Source: Sporosarcina sp. FSL K6-1508 (GTDB lineage: Bacteria > Bacillota > Bacilli > Bacillales_A > Planococcaceae). From it: a stretch of 64,000 bases of DNA. How positions within the stretch are numbered: position 1 is the first letter of the stretch; every line of letters starts with the position of its first letter. Shown here piece after piece: positions 25,616 through 35,155 of this stretch. Below the pieces are notes generated by a model, which did not search any database, had not been told where the DNA came from, and saw only the letters and a list, made by a program, of their open reading frames with translations. The stretch spans positions 1,801,001 through 1,865,000 of the forward strand of contig NZ_JBBOXF010000001.1 in assembly GCF_038007465.1 (NCBI RefSeq), given 5' to 3'. The position numbers were made by a program, and so were the translations under genes.

Positions 25616-26179
25616 ATGGATAAAAGTAAACCTCTTCTATTGGTTTTATTTAGTATACTAATTTGTGGGTTTTATTATGGAACAGTAAATGCAAAAACGA
25701 ACGATCCTCCTCCTTTCTTTGAGGAAGAAATTATTAAAGGCAAACAACTTACTCCTTTAGAAAGCCAGTTAATGTCTTTTATGACTGGTTTGATGGTCAC
25801 CGAACCAAAACAAGCTGTTGAATTGTGGCTATTTGGCGTAAATGGTCGAAGTGGTGCTGTTCAATATGCGATGTTGTCCCCTTCGCTTCGAAAACAATCA
25901 AGGAGTAAATTTGAGCAAACTCACTGGATAACAGGTCAGTCAAGCCCTTCGGTTAGTAATTTTCGTTTTACCAAAGTAGAAAAGCTTAGCGAATCCAAAA
26001 TGCGGTTTACCGTTAAATACGATTTATGGGCATCATATGGAGATTTTGATAGTGGGCAGAAGATTATAATCGTGGAAAAAAATTTAGAACCATTTAGAGA
26101 ATATTGGTTTCTTTCATCAATAACAACGAAATATAATCAATGGGAAGCATTTACCCTAGCCGAGACAGTTTTAAAATAG
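25616..26179 (+). CDS. Secreted protein, unknown function
   Basis: 187 residues, with a signal peptide (about 1-25, ending VNAK) and a mature domain of about 160 residues. It is rich in aromatic residues (WLFGVNGRSGAVQYAML, HWITG, YDLWASYGDFDSGQ). This recalls the NTF2-like outer domains of Bacillales proteins, but I cannot name a family. ATG at 25616 is preferred to 25607 because TTTAGGATG then has normal spacing. Confidence 0.7.
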   Translation: MDKSKPLLLVLFSILICGFYYGTVNAKTNDPPPFFEEEIIKGKQLTPLESQLMSFMTGLMVTEPKQAVELWLFGVNGRSGAVQYAMLSPSLRKQSRSKFEQTHWITGQSSPSVSNFRFTKVEKLSESKMRFTVKYDLWASYGDFDSGQKIIIVEKNLEPFREYWFLSSITTKYNQWEAFTLAETVLK

Positions 26180-26204
26180 AGCATTGCAGTTAACAATCCA
26201 ACAA

Positions 26205-26238
26205 AAAACGCTGTTGATAATTTTACAATAGCGTTTTT
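26205..26238 (+). terminator. Terminator after secreted protein gene
   Basis: AAAACGCTGTTG and CAATAGCGTTTT pair over 12 bp with one G-U and are followed by T. It is A/T flanked on both sides and so could act in both directions. Confidence 0.75.
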
Positions 26239-26333
26239 CACTGTGAAATTAGAGCAGAAATTATATGACTTTTCTTATGTTTGCACTTCAAAATGGAACC
26301 CGTTAATATACATCTTGGATTTCTCTTTTTGAT

Positions 26334-26368
26334 AAACAATCAAATAAAGGGGCAGTATAGTTAAAGAA
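26334..26368 (+). repeat. Array repeat B
   Basis: AAACAATCAAATAAAGGGGC then AGTATAGTTAAAG; stem shortened. Confidence 0.6.
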
Positions 26369-26425
26369 GGAACTTAAGAATAATTGTAAAACCTAAAATT
26401 AAAAGACAGACAGGAGTTGGATACG

Positions 26426-26773
26426 ATGATAAAAGGTTTCGGAGGAGTATTTTGGAGAACTGGGAATCTTGATGTTGTGAAAAAATGGTACAGTGAAGTG
26501 TTGAAGATTGAAATAGACAATTGGAATGGGACTATTATTAAACCCCATTTAGGAAATGAAACTGCCTTTTCTTTCTTTACTGAAGATGACCCCTACTTCC
26601 CAACAGAACAACAAGTGATGTTAAATTTCCAAGTACATGATCTAAACGAGACTATTAAGCATCTTGAATATATTGGTGTACCTCTTGCGAAGGAAAAAGA
26701 GATTAGTGAATATGGAAAGTTTATTTGGATTAAAGATCCTGATGGTCGACTGGTCGAGCTCTGGGAGAAATAG
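26426..26773 (+). CDS. VOC family protein (glyoxalase/bleomycin-resistance fold)
   Basis: 115 residues from ATG after CAGGAGTTGGATACG. The pattern is that of one VOC module: FWRTGNLDVVKKWYSEVL at the start, a central FQVHDLNETIKHL, and WIKDPDGRLVELWEK at the end with the metal-ligand glutamate. Such proteins bind metals or sequester drugs, or act as isomerases or dioxygenases. An IS21-type element sits 8 bp after the stop codon. Confidence 0.82.
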   Translation: MIKGFGGVFWRTGNLDVVKKWYSEVLKIEIDNWNGTIIKPHLGNETAFSFFTEDDPYFPTEQQVMLNFQVHDLNETIKHLEYIGVPLAKEKEISEYGKFIWIKDPDGRLVELWEK

Positions 26774-26841
26774 CGGGTTGTTGTAACCGTCAAGTAGAAT
26801 TGAGCAGTTTTCACAAATTAAGTTTGATCAATTTTCCACAA

Positions 26842-27615
26842 TTAAGTTTGAGCACTTACTTCGGGAAACAAAGTCTTTCTGTACTTCATACGCATACTTT
26901 CTTCGTCTTCTCCGAAGGAAATCACCTCACTTCGATGTAGAAGGCGATCCAATATAGCGGTTGTCAGTGAGGTATCTCCTAAAAATTTACCCCATTCATT
27001 TGGACCCTTATTCGAAGTTAATATAAATGCGGTTTTATCATACATGTCATATATAAACTGGAAAAACAGGCTTGCTTCCTTTGGATCTACAGTCATATAC
27101 ATAACATCATCAATAATTATTAAATCTGATGTTGTAATACGTTTATAGCGTGTCTTTGATTTACTAACGTAATCACTGCTTTTTAAAATATATATTAGTT
27201 CTCCCATTGAAACGAAGGTCACTTGATATCCATGTTCAATAGCCAAAGTGCCTAGTCCTACGGACAAATGTGTTTTGCCTGTCCCAGGTGGGCCCATTAG
27301 AATTAGGGTAAACATCTCTTCAATCCAATTTAAATCTTTTAATAATTTAAACTGTCTCTCGCCAATCGCATTTTGTTCTTCCAGTCGATAATCTGCCAGT
27401 GTTTTTGGATAGGGAAAGTCTGCCCATTGCATTAGTCGATGAATGGTCTTTTTTTCTCTGCACACCATTTCATGGGTAAGGAGTTCATTAATAAACTCGT
27501 GATAAGTCCAACTGCCCGATTCTGCATTACGCAAAAGAGCGGGAAGCTCTTTTGCGGTTTCAGCGAGTCTCAAGGTTCTACATTTTTCTTGTAATAGTTC
27601 AATAGGAGAGGTCAT
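26842..27615 (-). CDS. istB: IS21 IstB-type AAA+ ATPase
   Basis: 257 residues. Walker A is GPPGTGKTH (about 112-120), Walker B is LIIDDVMYM, and sensor region ILTSNKGPNEWG follows. IstB loads on DNA and directs IstA to target sites. It overlaps istA by the usual 4 bases (ATGA). Confidence 0.9.
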   Translation of the reverse strand: MTSPIELLQEKCRTLRLAETAKELPALLRNAESGSWTYHEFINELLTHEMVCREKKTIHRLMQWADFPYPKTLADYRLEEQNAIGERQFKLLKDLNWIEEMFTLILMGPPGTGKTHLSVGLGTLAIEHGYQVTFVSMGELIYILKSSDYVSKSKTRYKRITTSDLIIIDDVMYMTVDPKEASLFFQFIYDMYDKTAFILTSNKGPNEWGKFLGDTSLTTAILDRLLHRSEVISFGEDEESMRMKYRKTLFPEVSAQT

Positions 27616-29165
27616 GACCTTTTACCCCCAGATAATAAATCGGTGTAGTAATCTTCTGATCGTTCTGCTGCCTTATATTCTTGATATTTTGGTGAATTGG
27701 TAATTACTTCTTTTACTTGCATCTGTGATTCTTTATGTAGCGTGAAAGCGACATCTCTGAAGTCATTAGCACTAATCATATGCAAAGTTTTCACAGTTTC
27801 CAGCGCTTCATTTATATGCTCTGGATGATTTCGAATGACCATTTGTAATACTTTCAACTGGTCTAATAAGTGTCTTGGATACTTCTTATTCAATTCATCT
27901 AAAAACCAACAAATCAATTCTTTATTAGAAAACCTAATCACAATTTCGTCTCTCAATAGCGTTTTCTTTGGACTTGGTTTCTTATGATGAGTTGGATCAT
28001 AAACTAATTGTCCTTTCGAACTACAGAGTAAATGTCTCGCGATTAATTCTCCAGATGTCTGTAATCGAATATTTAGGTGGTCATCTGTGGTTACTTCTAA
28101 ATATGCCATGTTTTTAGTTTTCGCATCGTACGTACCTGTAGGTACGGAATAACGATTGGATTCAAAGCGTATGACATTGTCCTTTTGAATTGTTCTTGTT
28201 ATACTTTCTATTAGGGAATTCTCGAAAGAGAATTTTGAAGAGACTTTTCTTAAGTGCAGTTTTTCGACTGTATGCACTTCAGAAGGTCTTTTTTTTGTAT
28301 TATGATGCACTTTGTAGTTTCCGGTTCTCTCAAGCCATTGAATGGCTTGTTGATTCCACAAATGGATGTCTTGAAACTCACGATTCTTCATGAAGTTATG
28401 CTTCACGAACTTGACGACTTGTTCTATTTTCCCTTTTGATTCGGGATCGCTTTTTCTACATAAATAAATAGAAAATTTTCTTAGTTTACGGTAATTATCA
28501 AATTCCTTGGTAAATAATAAGTCACCCGCATTTTCACTTACAGCTAGTAAAGCATCTTGGTCATATACCATTTCTTCAGGCATGCCTCCAAAAAACTCAA
28601 AAGCATTTTCATGACAGCGGACTAAATCTCTTGTATGGAAATGTCTATCTAAGAATTCAATGTACTTATACCTAGAATTGGATAATACAAACCCAATAAA
28701 ATAAAGCCTTCTTCTCTTTCCGTCATTACAAGTCACCAAATCTTGACCGAAATCTACTTGTGCTTGAAAACCCATCGGACTATCCGGAACTGCTTCATAA
28801 ACTCTTTGTTCAGACACTTTTGGTATATGATATGCAGCACGTAACTCATTCACATAATTCCTAGTAGTATTCTCCACAATATTATCTTCATTCAACCCCT
28901 GATTCTCTTTCAACCAGTCGTAGACCTGGGCACTACTCATATCAGGATATTTCTTCAACCATCCAACAATGACATCCCTGTAGGGATCCAACTTCTTTTT
29001 ACGTGATTGTAAGGAGACTAAATAATCCTCAAATTCTTCAGATGTACTCTTTAGATATTTAGAAACGGTATTTCTTGAAATGTCCAACTTTCTCGCAATT
29101 GCCGACTTAGAAAAGCCCATTTCGGATAACTCGCAGATTTTCATATAAATCATGATTTTCTTCAC
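27612..29165 (-). CDS. istA: IS21 IstA-type DDE transposase
   Basis: 517 residues, GTG start. An N-terminal helix-turn-helix (KSAIARKLDISRNTVSKYL) is followed by the rve core with the catalytic acids in QVDFGQD, MVYDQD and SKGKIEQVVKF. The C-terminal beta domain holds the SNRYSVPTGTYD motif. The length is normal for the long IstA group. The frame is intact. Confidence 0.9.
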   Translation of the reverse strand: MKKIMIYMKICELSEMGFSKSAIARKLDISRNTVSKYLKSTSEEFEDYLVSLQSRKKKLDPYRDVIVGWLKKYPDMSSAQVYDWLKENQGLNEDNIVENTTRNYVNELRAAYHIPKVSEQRVYEAVPDSPMGFQAQVDFGQDLVTCNDGKRRRLYFIGFVLSNSRYKYIEFLDRHFHTRDLVRCHENAFEFFGGMPEEMVYDQDALLAVSENAGDLLFTKEFDNYRKLRKFSIYLCRKSDPESKGKIEQVVKFVKHNFMKNREFQDIHLWNQQAIQWLERTGNYKVHHNTKKRPSEVHTVEKLHLRKVSSKFSFENSLIESITRTIQKDNVIRFESNRYSVPTGTYDAKTKNMAYLEVTTDDHLNIRLQTSGELIARHLLCSSKGQLVYDPTHHKKPSPKKTLLRDEIVIRFSNKELICWFLDELNKKYPRHLLDQLKVLQMVIRNHPEHINEALETVKTLHMISANDFRDVAFTLHKESQMQVKEVITNSPKYQEYKAAERSEDYYTDLLSGGKRS

Positions 29166-29393
29166 TCCAGTTTCCTCACTTCCTTTTACAAGTTTAGTAT
29201 AAAGGAAGTGAATTATTTAGAGGAAAACTGCTCAATCTTATTTGTGGAAAACTGCTCACTTTAGTTTATCGTTTACAGTTGTGATCATTTGCTGTTAAGC
29301 TATCGAGTTTAGTTTAACATGATCATCATTTCGAGGGACTATTTTTATGTCCAAAACATCAAGAAGATTTCGGCAATAAAGTGTGAAATGTTA

Positions 29394-29472
29394 CACTTCA
29401 ACAAACGAAGCTGGTTAATTGAACAGTGTTGTTTAACTTGTATTCAACAATCGGACCACTTTATTGAACAAG
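29394..29472 (+). repeat. Array repeat B + C
   Basis: ACTTCAACAAACGAAGCTGG with TTAATTGAACAG (B), spacer TGTTGTTTAACTTG, then ATTCAACAATCGGACC and ACTTTATTGAACAAGG (C). Confidence 0.82.
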
Positions 29473-29565
29473 GATATTTTCTGTTTTTAGCGAATTAGAA
29501 TTACAAACAAACTTATCCGGAATGCGGAATGTTGCGAAAAAACAGGAACATAGGAGGAATGAGAT

Positions 29566-30003
29566 TTGAAGATCCATAGAATAGATCATGTGGGTGTAAT
29601 TGTAAATGATCTCTATGCGGCAAAAGATTTTTTCCTCGATTTTGGCCTTGAGGTACAAGGGGAATGGGAAATGGAAGGAGAGTTGATAAATCAGGTATTT
29701 GGGCTTAATGACGTTAAAGTAGCATGTGTGGGATTGGGAACGCCAGACGGTCAGGTATGGATAGAGCTAATCAAATTTTATAATCCGTTAGATGAAAGAG
29801 AAATTCAGCAACCTTTTGCAAATACTCTGGGGATCCGACATATTGCATTTACTGTTGAAGATATTGAAGCTGTTGTTACCAAGTTAAAAAAGAAAGGTAC
29901 GAAAATCTTTAGTGAGATACTACAATATGAAGAAAGTTATAAGTTATGCTACTGTAGTGGGCCAGAAGGAATTATTTTAGAATTGGCGGAGCAAATCAAA
30001 TAA
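29566..30003 (+). CDS. VOC protein, methylmalonyl-CoA epimerase-like
   Basis: 145 residues, TTG start after GGAGGAATGAGAT. The opening IHRIDHVGVIVNDL with a ligand His, the central WIELIKF, then GIRHIAFTVEDIEAVV, and the closing GPEGIILELAEQI give the four metal-ligand positions of an epimerase/glyoxalase-type dimer. The reaction is not certain; isomerase, lyase or resistance protein are all possible. It is a lone gene in the array. Confidence 0.82.
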   Translation: MKIHRIDHVGVIVNDLYAAKDFFLDFGLEVQGEWEMEGELINQVFGLNDVKVACVGLGTPDGQVWIELIKFYNPLDEREIQQPFANTLGIRHIAFTVEDIEAVVTKLKKKGTKIFSEILQYEESYKLCYCSGPEGIILELAEQIK

Positions 30004-30158
30004 ATTATAGGTAATTAATAGTTATGATCCAATAATTGATAGATTTTGATGGACCGCCAGTCAAATATGTAATCACGTCGATAAAGTTGTTCCTACAATC
30101 AGATGCATTGATGCTTAGATAAAAACCGATTTACGCACATTACAGGAGATGATAGTAG

Positions 30159-30356
30159 ATGGAGAAAATTAGAGCAATTTTTATTGGTGATGTTAGATTT
30201 GACCAATGTCCAGTCTTTGAACTAAATACGGAAACAAACTATTTTGAAATGCTAATCGATAAAGAAATGAGATATGAAAAAGAATGTGTAGAGGAAGATG
30301 ATGACTTCTTAATTATTAAAGTGAAAAATGATATTGCAACATTAGTAGAGGAATAA
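30159..30356 (+). CDS. Small acidic protein, unknown
   Basis: 65 residues from ATG after CAGGAGATGATAGTAG. No helix long enough for a membrane is present. A run of acidic residues (ECVEEDDD) lies near the C-terminus. The start IRAIFIGDVRFDQCP looks like a beta hairpin. The function is unknown. Confidence 0.6.
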   Translation: MEKIRAIFIGDVRFDQCPVFELNTETNYFEMLIDKEMRYEKECVEEDDDFLIIKVKNDIATLVEE

Positions 30357-30461
30357 ATTATAGTCTTTTAATAAGTGAATTAGATTTTTATGATAAAGTA
30401 CAAAGAGGATTATGAAAAAATAAATAAGTGGAAAGTACAAATAGGAAAGAGGGGATTGAAA

Positions 30462-30971
30462 ATGGATGTAAAATATCCAATTGGAAAATTACAAGTTCCT
30501 AAAAAAGTAACCGTAGAAAGTATTCAAGAATGGCTAAAGGAAATCGAAACGTACACGATACGATTAAGAGAAACGGTTGACTCATTAAATGATGAGGAAT
30601 TAAGCAGAACATATCGTGATGGTAGCTGGACAGTTCGTCAACTTGTTCATCACATTGCAGATTCTCAGCTGAACATGTATCAACGTTTGAAGTTGGCTTT
30701 AACAGATGAAAATCCAACAGTACCAGCTTTCGATCAAGAAAAGTGGGCTATTCAACCGGATACAAAGCTTCCTGTAGAAAGTTCGATTAAAATGCTAGAA
30801 GGTATAAATGAGCGTATCGTATCTTTAGGAGATAGTTTAACCGAAGAGCAATTAGATCGAACTTTTACTCACCAGGAAAACGGTGAAATAACAGTTGCGA
30901 CAAAAGTTGCCAAATTAGCTTGGCACGAAGAACACCACTTAGCCCATATAAAAATTGCATTATCAAAATAA
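30462..30971 (+). CDS. BstA/YfiT-type DinB-fold protein (putative bacillithiol transferase)
   Basis: 169 residues from ATG after AGAGGGGATTGAAA. The YPIGK start, YRDGSWTVRQLVHHIADS (51-68) and WHEEHHLAHI (154-163) are the diagnostic segments of the B. subtilis YfiT/BstA group. Its three histidines hold a divalent metal. These proteins are proposed to attach bacillithiol to electrophiles, a detoxification role. A decayed fragment of this gene lies at 32082. A strong terminator follows. Confidence 0.85.
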   Translation: MDVKYPIGKLQVPKKVTVESIQEWLKEIETYTIRLRETVDSLNDEELSRTYRDGSWTVRQLVHHIADSQLNMYQRLKLALTDENPTVPAFDQEKWAIQPDTKLPVESSIKMLEGINERIVSLGDSLTEEQLDRTFTHQENGEITVATKVAKLAWHEEHHLAHIKIALSK

Positions 30972-30985
30972 CACAATATGTATGG

Positions 30986-31019
30986 AAATGGCTTATCGAA
31001 CTTCGATAAGCCATTTTTT
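30986..31019 (+). terminator. Rho-independent terminator
   Basis: AAATGGCTTATCG and CGATAAGCCATTT make a 13-bp perfect stem with a short AACTT loop, followed by a T-run. Confidence 0.9.
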
Positions 31020-31332
31020 AAAGGTAAGGAATAATTACAGAAATTCAGATGTACCAGTTAATTATATTATTGAGAAGTAGCTAAACGGACTACCGAAGCA
31101 CGCCATAAGTGACTAAGTTGACCGATTAAATTCTTAGTTGTGTGATATTAGTCCCTTTCCTGCATAATTTAGGCGGAATAAGGGAAAGTAATGAAAGACA
31201 GTATTTAAAGAGAACACAGCCCTATTAAAAAAGCATAAATTATCGTGTTATTCTAGTCGTAAAGATGATTCGACTGTATGAGTAGGTTTTCTATACGATA
31301 GCCCCAAAAAATATAGAAAGGTGATGAATAGG
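31020..31332. other. Intergenic region without array repeat
   Basis: 313 bp with no supported gene and no A, B or C repeat; the HD gene therefore does not have the usual repeat in front. AAGATGATTCGACTG and nearby sequence show no clear promoter. Confidence 0.4.
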
Positions 31333-31974
31333 ATGGGTGTACATCAATATTTTAAAAGCTTATCTGATTTAGAACAAATTATTCGTTGTCCAGGAAAGTT
31401 CAAATTTCAGGAGCATTCCGTCGCCAGTCATTCATTTAAGGTAACAAAAATTGCTCAATTTCTTGGAACAGTCGAAGAGGAATCTGGTCAGAAAGTAAAT
31501 TGGAGAATCTTATATGAAAAGGCATTGAATCATGATTACGCGGAACTTTTTACAGGAGATATAAAGACGCCTGTAAAATATGCTTCGAAAGAGTTGAAGC
31601 AACTATTCAGTGAAGTAGAGGAAGAAATGACAAGAAAGTTTGTAGAAAAGGAAATTCCGTCTGAGTTTCAAAGCATTTATTTGGAGCGACTTAAAGAGGG
31701 TAAAGATGAGACATTGGAGGGGCGCATTTTATCTGTTGCTGATAAAATTGATTTGCTTTATGAAGCATTTGGTGAGATTCAAAAGGATAATCCAGAGCCA
31801 TTGTTTTTAGAGATATACGAAGAAGCATTAAGGACAATCCTTCTGTTTCAAGATATGCACTGTGTAGCATACTTCCTAGAACATATTCTTACGGATATGC
31901 TTAATGAACGATTTACTGAACATGGCGAGTTAACGGGCATTGCAATGCGGATAATTGAAGAACATGGAGGTTAA
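31333..31974 (+). CDS. HD-domain phosphohydrolase (YfbR-like)
   Basis: 213 residues; ATG at 31333 is preferred because GAAAGGTGATG precedes it at normal spacing (another ATG is at 31324). HSVASHS and NHDYAELFTGD give the H..HD metal site and a later D is in VADKID. The order matches the YfbR/HD_3 group that dephosphorylates deoxynucleoside monophosphates. It is cytoplasmic. Confidence 0.82.
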   Translation: MGVHQYFKSLSDLEQIIRCPGKFKFQEHSVASHSFKVTKIAQFLGTVEEESGQKVNWRILYEKALNHDYAELFTGDIKTPVKYASKELKQLFSEVEEEMTRKFVEKEIPSEFQSIYLERLKEGKDETLEGRILSVADKIDLLYEAFGEIQKDNPEPLFLEIYEEALRTILLFQDMHCVAYFLEHILTDMLNERFTEHGELTGIAMRIIEEHGG

Positions 31975-32002
31975 AAGACATACATAAAAATATCCAGTTC
32001 TA

Positions 32003-32056
32003 AAGCAAACTAACGTACAATGCTAAACTTCCACAATCGGACCATTTTCTTGAAGA
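32003..32056 (+). repeat. Array repeat A remnant + C
   Basis: AGCAAACTAACGTACAATGC (A-like) then ACTTCCACAATCGGACC and ATTTTCTTGAAG (C). Confidence 0.65.
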
Positions 32057-32081
32057 ACACTTAATAAGGGAATTGAATATT

Positions 32082-32190
32082 TATGTAGAAATATAAAGAG
32101 GACTACGAAATAATTTTTGTGAAAATAAAAAGTAGAGTAGAAAATAGTCAAGAATGGCTAAAGGAAATCGAAGCGTACACAAATTACCAT
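32082..32190 (+). pseudogene. Decayed copy of the BstA-like gene start
   Basis: The fragment matches the 5' region of the gene at 30462, including the leader (TATAAAGAGGA) and the stretch CAAGAATGGCTAAAGGAAAT. Large internal pieces are missing. It joins directly to another fragment at about 32177. Confidence 0.7.
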
Positions 32191-32363
32191 TCTAATTGCT
32201 ACTCTCATTTTAGATCAATTTATCAATCGAAAGCTACTAACAAAATTGAATATAGAGGAATCTGAATTAGATAAAATATACGTAAACACACTACATAAAT
32301 ATGTTGAAAGAATACTTAGTTGGACTAGTTTTATTGTAATGATTACAAATGTCAACCAATCTA
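32177..32363 (+). pseudogene. Fragment of a membrane-type gene cut by IS
   Basis: The frame reads ITILIATLILDQFINRKLLT, then NIEESELDKIYVNTLHKYVE, then a second hydrophobic stretch SWTSFIVMITNV. It stops being meaningful at the left end of the second IS21 element. The 5' end is fused to the BstA-like fragment, so both ends are lost. The family is unknown. Confidence 0.5.
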
Positions 32364-32396
32364 TGTACAAAAACGCTCACTTAATGATGTACAAAA

Positions 32397-33155
32397 TCAC
32401 TCACCTTCTGGAGCTAGATGATCTTTCAAACGATAAGAATTTCCAACGATGGTAACCACCGTTGCGTGATGTAAAATACGATCTAATATCGCATTTGCTA
32501 ACTTGGTTTCCTGAAATACCTCGTCCCAGGATTTGAAGTTAACATTAGTAGTAAAGATTGTGCTACGTTTTTCATAACGCATATCTATCAGCTGGAAGAA
32601 TAGTTTTGCATCCTCCGCATCAATCGGTAAATAGCCTATCTCATCGATTATGAGTAACTTATACTTTGTGTAGTGTTTCAAGCGGCTTTCTAAACGGTTT
32701 TCTAAGCGGGCCCGCTTCAGGTTCTGAATCAAGTCATGACATTTAATAAAGTAAGTGCTAGTACGTTTTTTAGCGGCTGCGATGCCAATCGCTGAAGCCA
32801 AAAATGTTTTTCCGACTCCACTAGGTCCCAGAAATACGATGTTTTCGTTCCCTTCAATAAAACGTAGCGTAAGAAAATCTTGAATTTGCTGTGGATTTAG
32901 CGAGGGTTGGAATTCAAAATCAAAATCCTTTACCTCTTTTAAATTTGGAAATGCACCCACTTTTACCATCGCGTGAACCATGTTTTTTTCACGTAAATCG
33001 ATTTCATAGTTTGTCAGTTTAATTAATGTATCGATAAATGACAGCTGATTGTGGATACCGAAGTCGATGACTTCGTCTAAATACGTTACCATTTGTTTCA
33101 GTTTCAAATACTCCAAGTTCTTCAGAAGCTGTTGATAATTTGTTTGCTGCATCAT
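32397..33155 (-). CDS. istB: IS21 IstB-type ATPase, second element
   Basis: 252 residues. Walker A is GPSGVGKTF, Walker B is LLIIDEIGYLP, and the TTNVNFKSWDEVF sensor region follows. It is intact and helps its IstA select target DNA. It is clearly different in sequence from the other IstB. Confidence 0.9.
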   Translation of the reverse strand: MMQQTNYQQLLKNLEYLKLKQMVTYLDEVIDFGIHNQLSFIDTLIKLTNYEIDLREKNMVHAMVKVGAFPNLKEVKDFDFEFQPSLNPQQIQDFLTLRFIEGNENIVFLGPSGVGKTFLASAIGIAAAKKRTSTYFIKCHDLIQNLKRARLENRLESRLKHYTKYKLLIIDEIGYLPIDAEDAKLFFQLIDMRYEKRSTIFTTNVNFKSWDEVFQETKLANAILDRILHHATVVTIVGNSYRLKDHLAPEGE

Positions 33156-34438
33156 GCGTCATACACCTCTCCAATGGCTTTTAGATTGTTTTTAGCTAAA
33201 GCCTCAATGTCTGGATAATGGGGAGCTGATATTTGCAGCGTTTCTTTATAATCTGAAGGACGAATATTTAATTTCCGATTCGATATAGGGTGGCGCGCAA
33301 TGCACTCCATGTTATAATAAATCCATAATTGATCATCTAGTACTTGTATCCCTACCTTTTGGCCGATGTACTTAGTGGGCACTGAATACTGGTTGGCTTT
33401 GTAGGAGATCATACTTGATGTATTCACCTGTACAAGCTGATGCTTGATACGGTAAGAGTTCCTTATTTTTTCTGCTGGTAGCGGAAGAAGGGAACTCTTT
33501 TCTTTTTCTAACGCAAATGCTGGGATTTTCCCTGAACCTTGATGAAAGGATTGATTGACTCGATTCATCAACTTTTCAATGAATTGATAGAGTTCGTTCA
33601 AGGTCAGCTGACCTTGATAGGCATGAATTTCATCTATAAATTTCATTTGAGTTTCTACTTTCCCTTTCGTACGGGGACGACCTGCAATACACGGCCTAAC
33701 CTTGAAATCAAAGTCCTTCGCAAAAGCAGCGAACCGGCTATTTACTTTCCCTGGATTATCTTCTCTTCGTGGCACATCCATAATCGTTTTTGGATTATCA
33801 GTTACGATTTCCTTCGGAACACCTCCTATTTTTTCAAATGCCTCCGTCAAAAAGGAGAATAAAACATCTTGTGTTTTTCGTAATGTAAGAGTGAATACGC
33901 GGAAACGTGAATACCCTAACACAAGCGCTCCTACATTTACCTCTATTTTTTCTCCATCACTTGTTTCGAATGGAATACTTTCTTTCCAATCGAATTGTGC
34001 TTGTTGGCCAGGCGGTGTTTCAAATCTTGTCGTCCCTTTAGGTGAAGGCACGCGCACCTGCTCTGTGAAATAGGCAGCGAACTCTGGCTTTTTTGAAATA
34101 TAACGACGAAAAGTAGATTGAGCACATTTTAACCCATGATTGTCCGTTAGGTATTGCCAAAGTACGCGTCGGTAATAAAAGACTTGCTTCGAGTCCTCAG
34201 ATAAAAGTGCTGCAATTATTTCGTAGTATTCATCTAAAATCGCTATTTTCTCTTTTGTTTCTTTTGGTGTAAATCCACTTAGGTATTTATCAACCGTCCG
34301 CCGATCTATACCCATTTCCCTTGCCAATTGGCTTTTGTTAATTTTCATTTTTAGATTCTCCATTAACTGTTTGAATTTTGTTAAGTCTGAAAGACTATTG
34401 ATTTCAAAATCCGTTTGAACATCTAGCGTTATGTACAT
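33152..34438 (-). CDS. istA: IS21 IstA-type transposase, second element
   Basis: 428 residues from ATG after ATGAGGTGATTGGT. The helix-turn-helix INKSQLAREMGIDRRTV is followed by the rve core with acids in QAQFDWKES, EIVTDNPKT and TKGKVETQMKF, and by the SYKANQYSVPTKYIG C-domain. The frame is intact. Confidence 0.9.
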   Translation of the reverse strand: MYITLDVQTDFEINSLSDLTKFKQLMENLKMKINKSQLAREMGIDRRTVDKYLSGFTPKETKEKIAILDEYYEIIAALLSEDSKQVFYYRRVLWQYLTDNHGLKCAQSTFRRYISKKPEFAAYFTEQVRVPSPKGTTRFETPPGQQAQFDWKESIPFETSDGEKIEVNVGALVLGYSRFRVFTLTLRKTQDVLFSFLTEAFEKIGGVPKEIVTDNPKTIMDVPRREDNPGKVNSRFAAFAKDFDFKVRPCIAGRPRTKGKVETQMKFIDEIHAYQGQLTLNELYQFIEKLMNRVNQSFHQGSGKIPAFALEKEKSSLLPLPAEKIRNSYRIKHQLVQVNTSSMISYKANQYSVPTKYIGQKVGIQVLDDQLWIYYNMECIARHPISNRKLNIRPSDYKETLQISAPHYPDIEALAKNNLKAIGEVYDA

Positions 34439-34605
34439 ACCAATCACCTCATGATTAGTATGCTAGAAAATGAGGCAAAAGTGTACATTTTTAAGTTAGC
34501 GCATTTGTACATAAATATCGTAGCATTTATAATGATTATAGCAATAAATGAATTCCACCATCTTAGAATCGGTTGCTTATGGGGTAATAGATTATTTTAA
34601 TTTTA

Positions 34606-34696
34606 TTTAAGCAATCGAGCGCTTTAGTTGAAGCATAAGGACTTCTAAGGGAGCTCTTTTTTCTTATAGACTAACGAAGTAGTTTAGTTCAATAAG
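34606..34696 (+). repeat. Array repeat, C/A hybrid-T-B
   Basis: TTTAAGCAATCGAGCGC with TTTAGTTGAAG (left arm C-like, right arm A), GGACTTCTAAGGGAGCTC with T-run, then ACTAACGAAGTAGTTTAGTT (B). Confidence 0.78.
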
Positions 34697-34753
34697 TAAC
34701 TAGGAAATTTATGGTATAATATTGTTAACAAAGAAATAAATGGGGGATTTATT

Positions 34754-35119
34754 GTGGGGTATTGGGTTTTCATTATAGTTCTTGTAATTTTGGTGATCTT
34801 ATTAGAAAAAATACTAAATAAATTACTTGGTGTTGAAAAGAAAAAGATTTCCGAAACTTCTGGTAAAAAAGTTGACCAATGGGGAAGAGGCATTATTTTG
34901 GTTCTCTTTTTATGCACTCTTCCGTTTGTTATTACAAAGGATATAAATGTTATGAAGTGGTATTGGATCCTCTATATAATATTATTATTGGGTTTTCAGT
35001 CTATTCTGGAGTGGAAGTATCTGAAAAACTCAAAACAACATGTTACTACACTTATTTTTCTAATGTTAGGTGTAATTATTATGTATAATGTCGAGTACTT
35101 TCTTAAAATATTGGGTTAG
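34754..35119 (+). CDS. DUF4181-like membrane protein
   Basis: 121 residues, GTG start after TGGGGGATTTATT. There are four helices; the first loop LLGVEKKKISETSGKKVD and the following WGRGIILVL match my memory of DUF4181, a Bacillales family of unknown function. It is a lone gene flanked by repeats on both sides. Confidence 0.75.
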   Translation: MGYWVFIIVLVILVILLEKILNKLLGVEKKKISETSGKKVDQWGRGIILVLFLCTLPFVITKDINVMKWYWILYIILLLGFQSILEWKYLKNSKQHVTTLIFLMLGVIIMYNVEYFLKILG

Positions 35120-35155
35120 GGTAGTTTACTGAACAGATAAGACATTGCAAAAAAA

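Larger units (their letters stand above)
26782..29277 (-). mobile_element. IS21-family insertion sequence, complete
   Basis: The element is 2496 bp, has TGTAAC..GTTTACA ends, and is flanked by the direct repeat GTTGT (26777-26781 and 29278-29282). Both ends carry two copies of a GAGCAGTTTTC-CACAAAT-like transposase-binding repeat. It encodes istA and istB, overlapping by 4 bp. Both frames are open, so it may be active. Confidence 0.9.
32364..34511 (-). mobile_element. Second IS21-family insertion sequence
   Basis: The element is 2148 bp. Ends carry TGTACA and a second inner TGTACA 24-25 bp in, on both sides (TGTACAAAAACGCTCAC and TGTACAAATGCGCTAAC). istA and istB overlap by 4 bp. No clear target duplication is seen, so deletion next to one end is possible. 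It belongs to a different IS21 subgroup from the one at 26782. Confidence 0.87.
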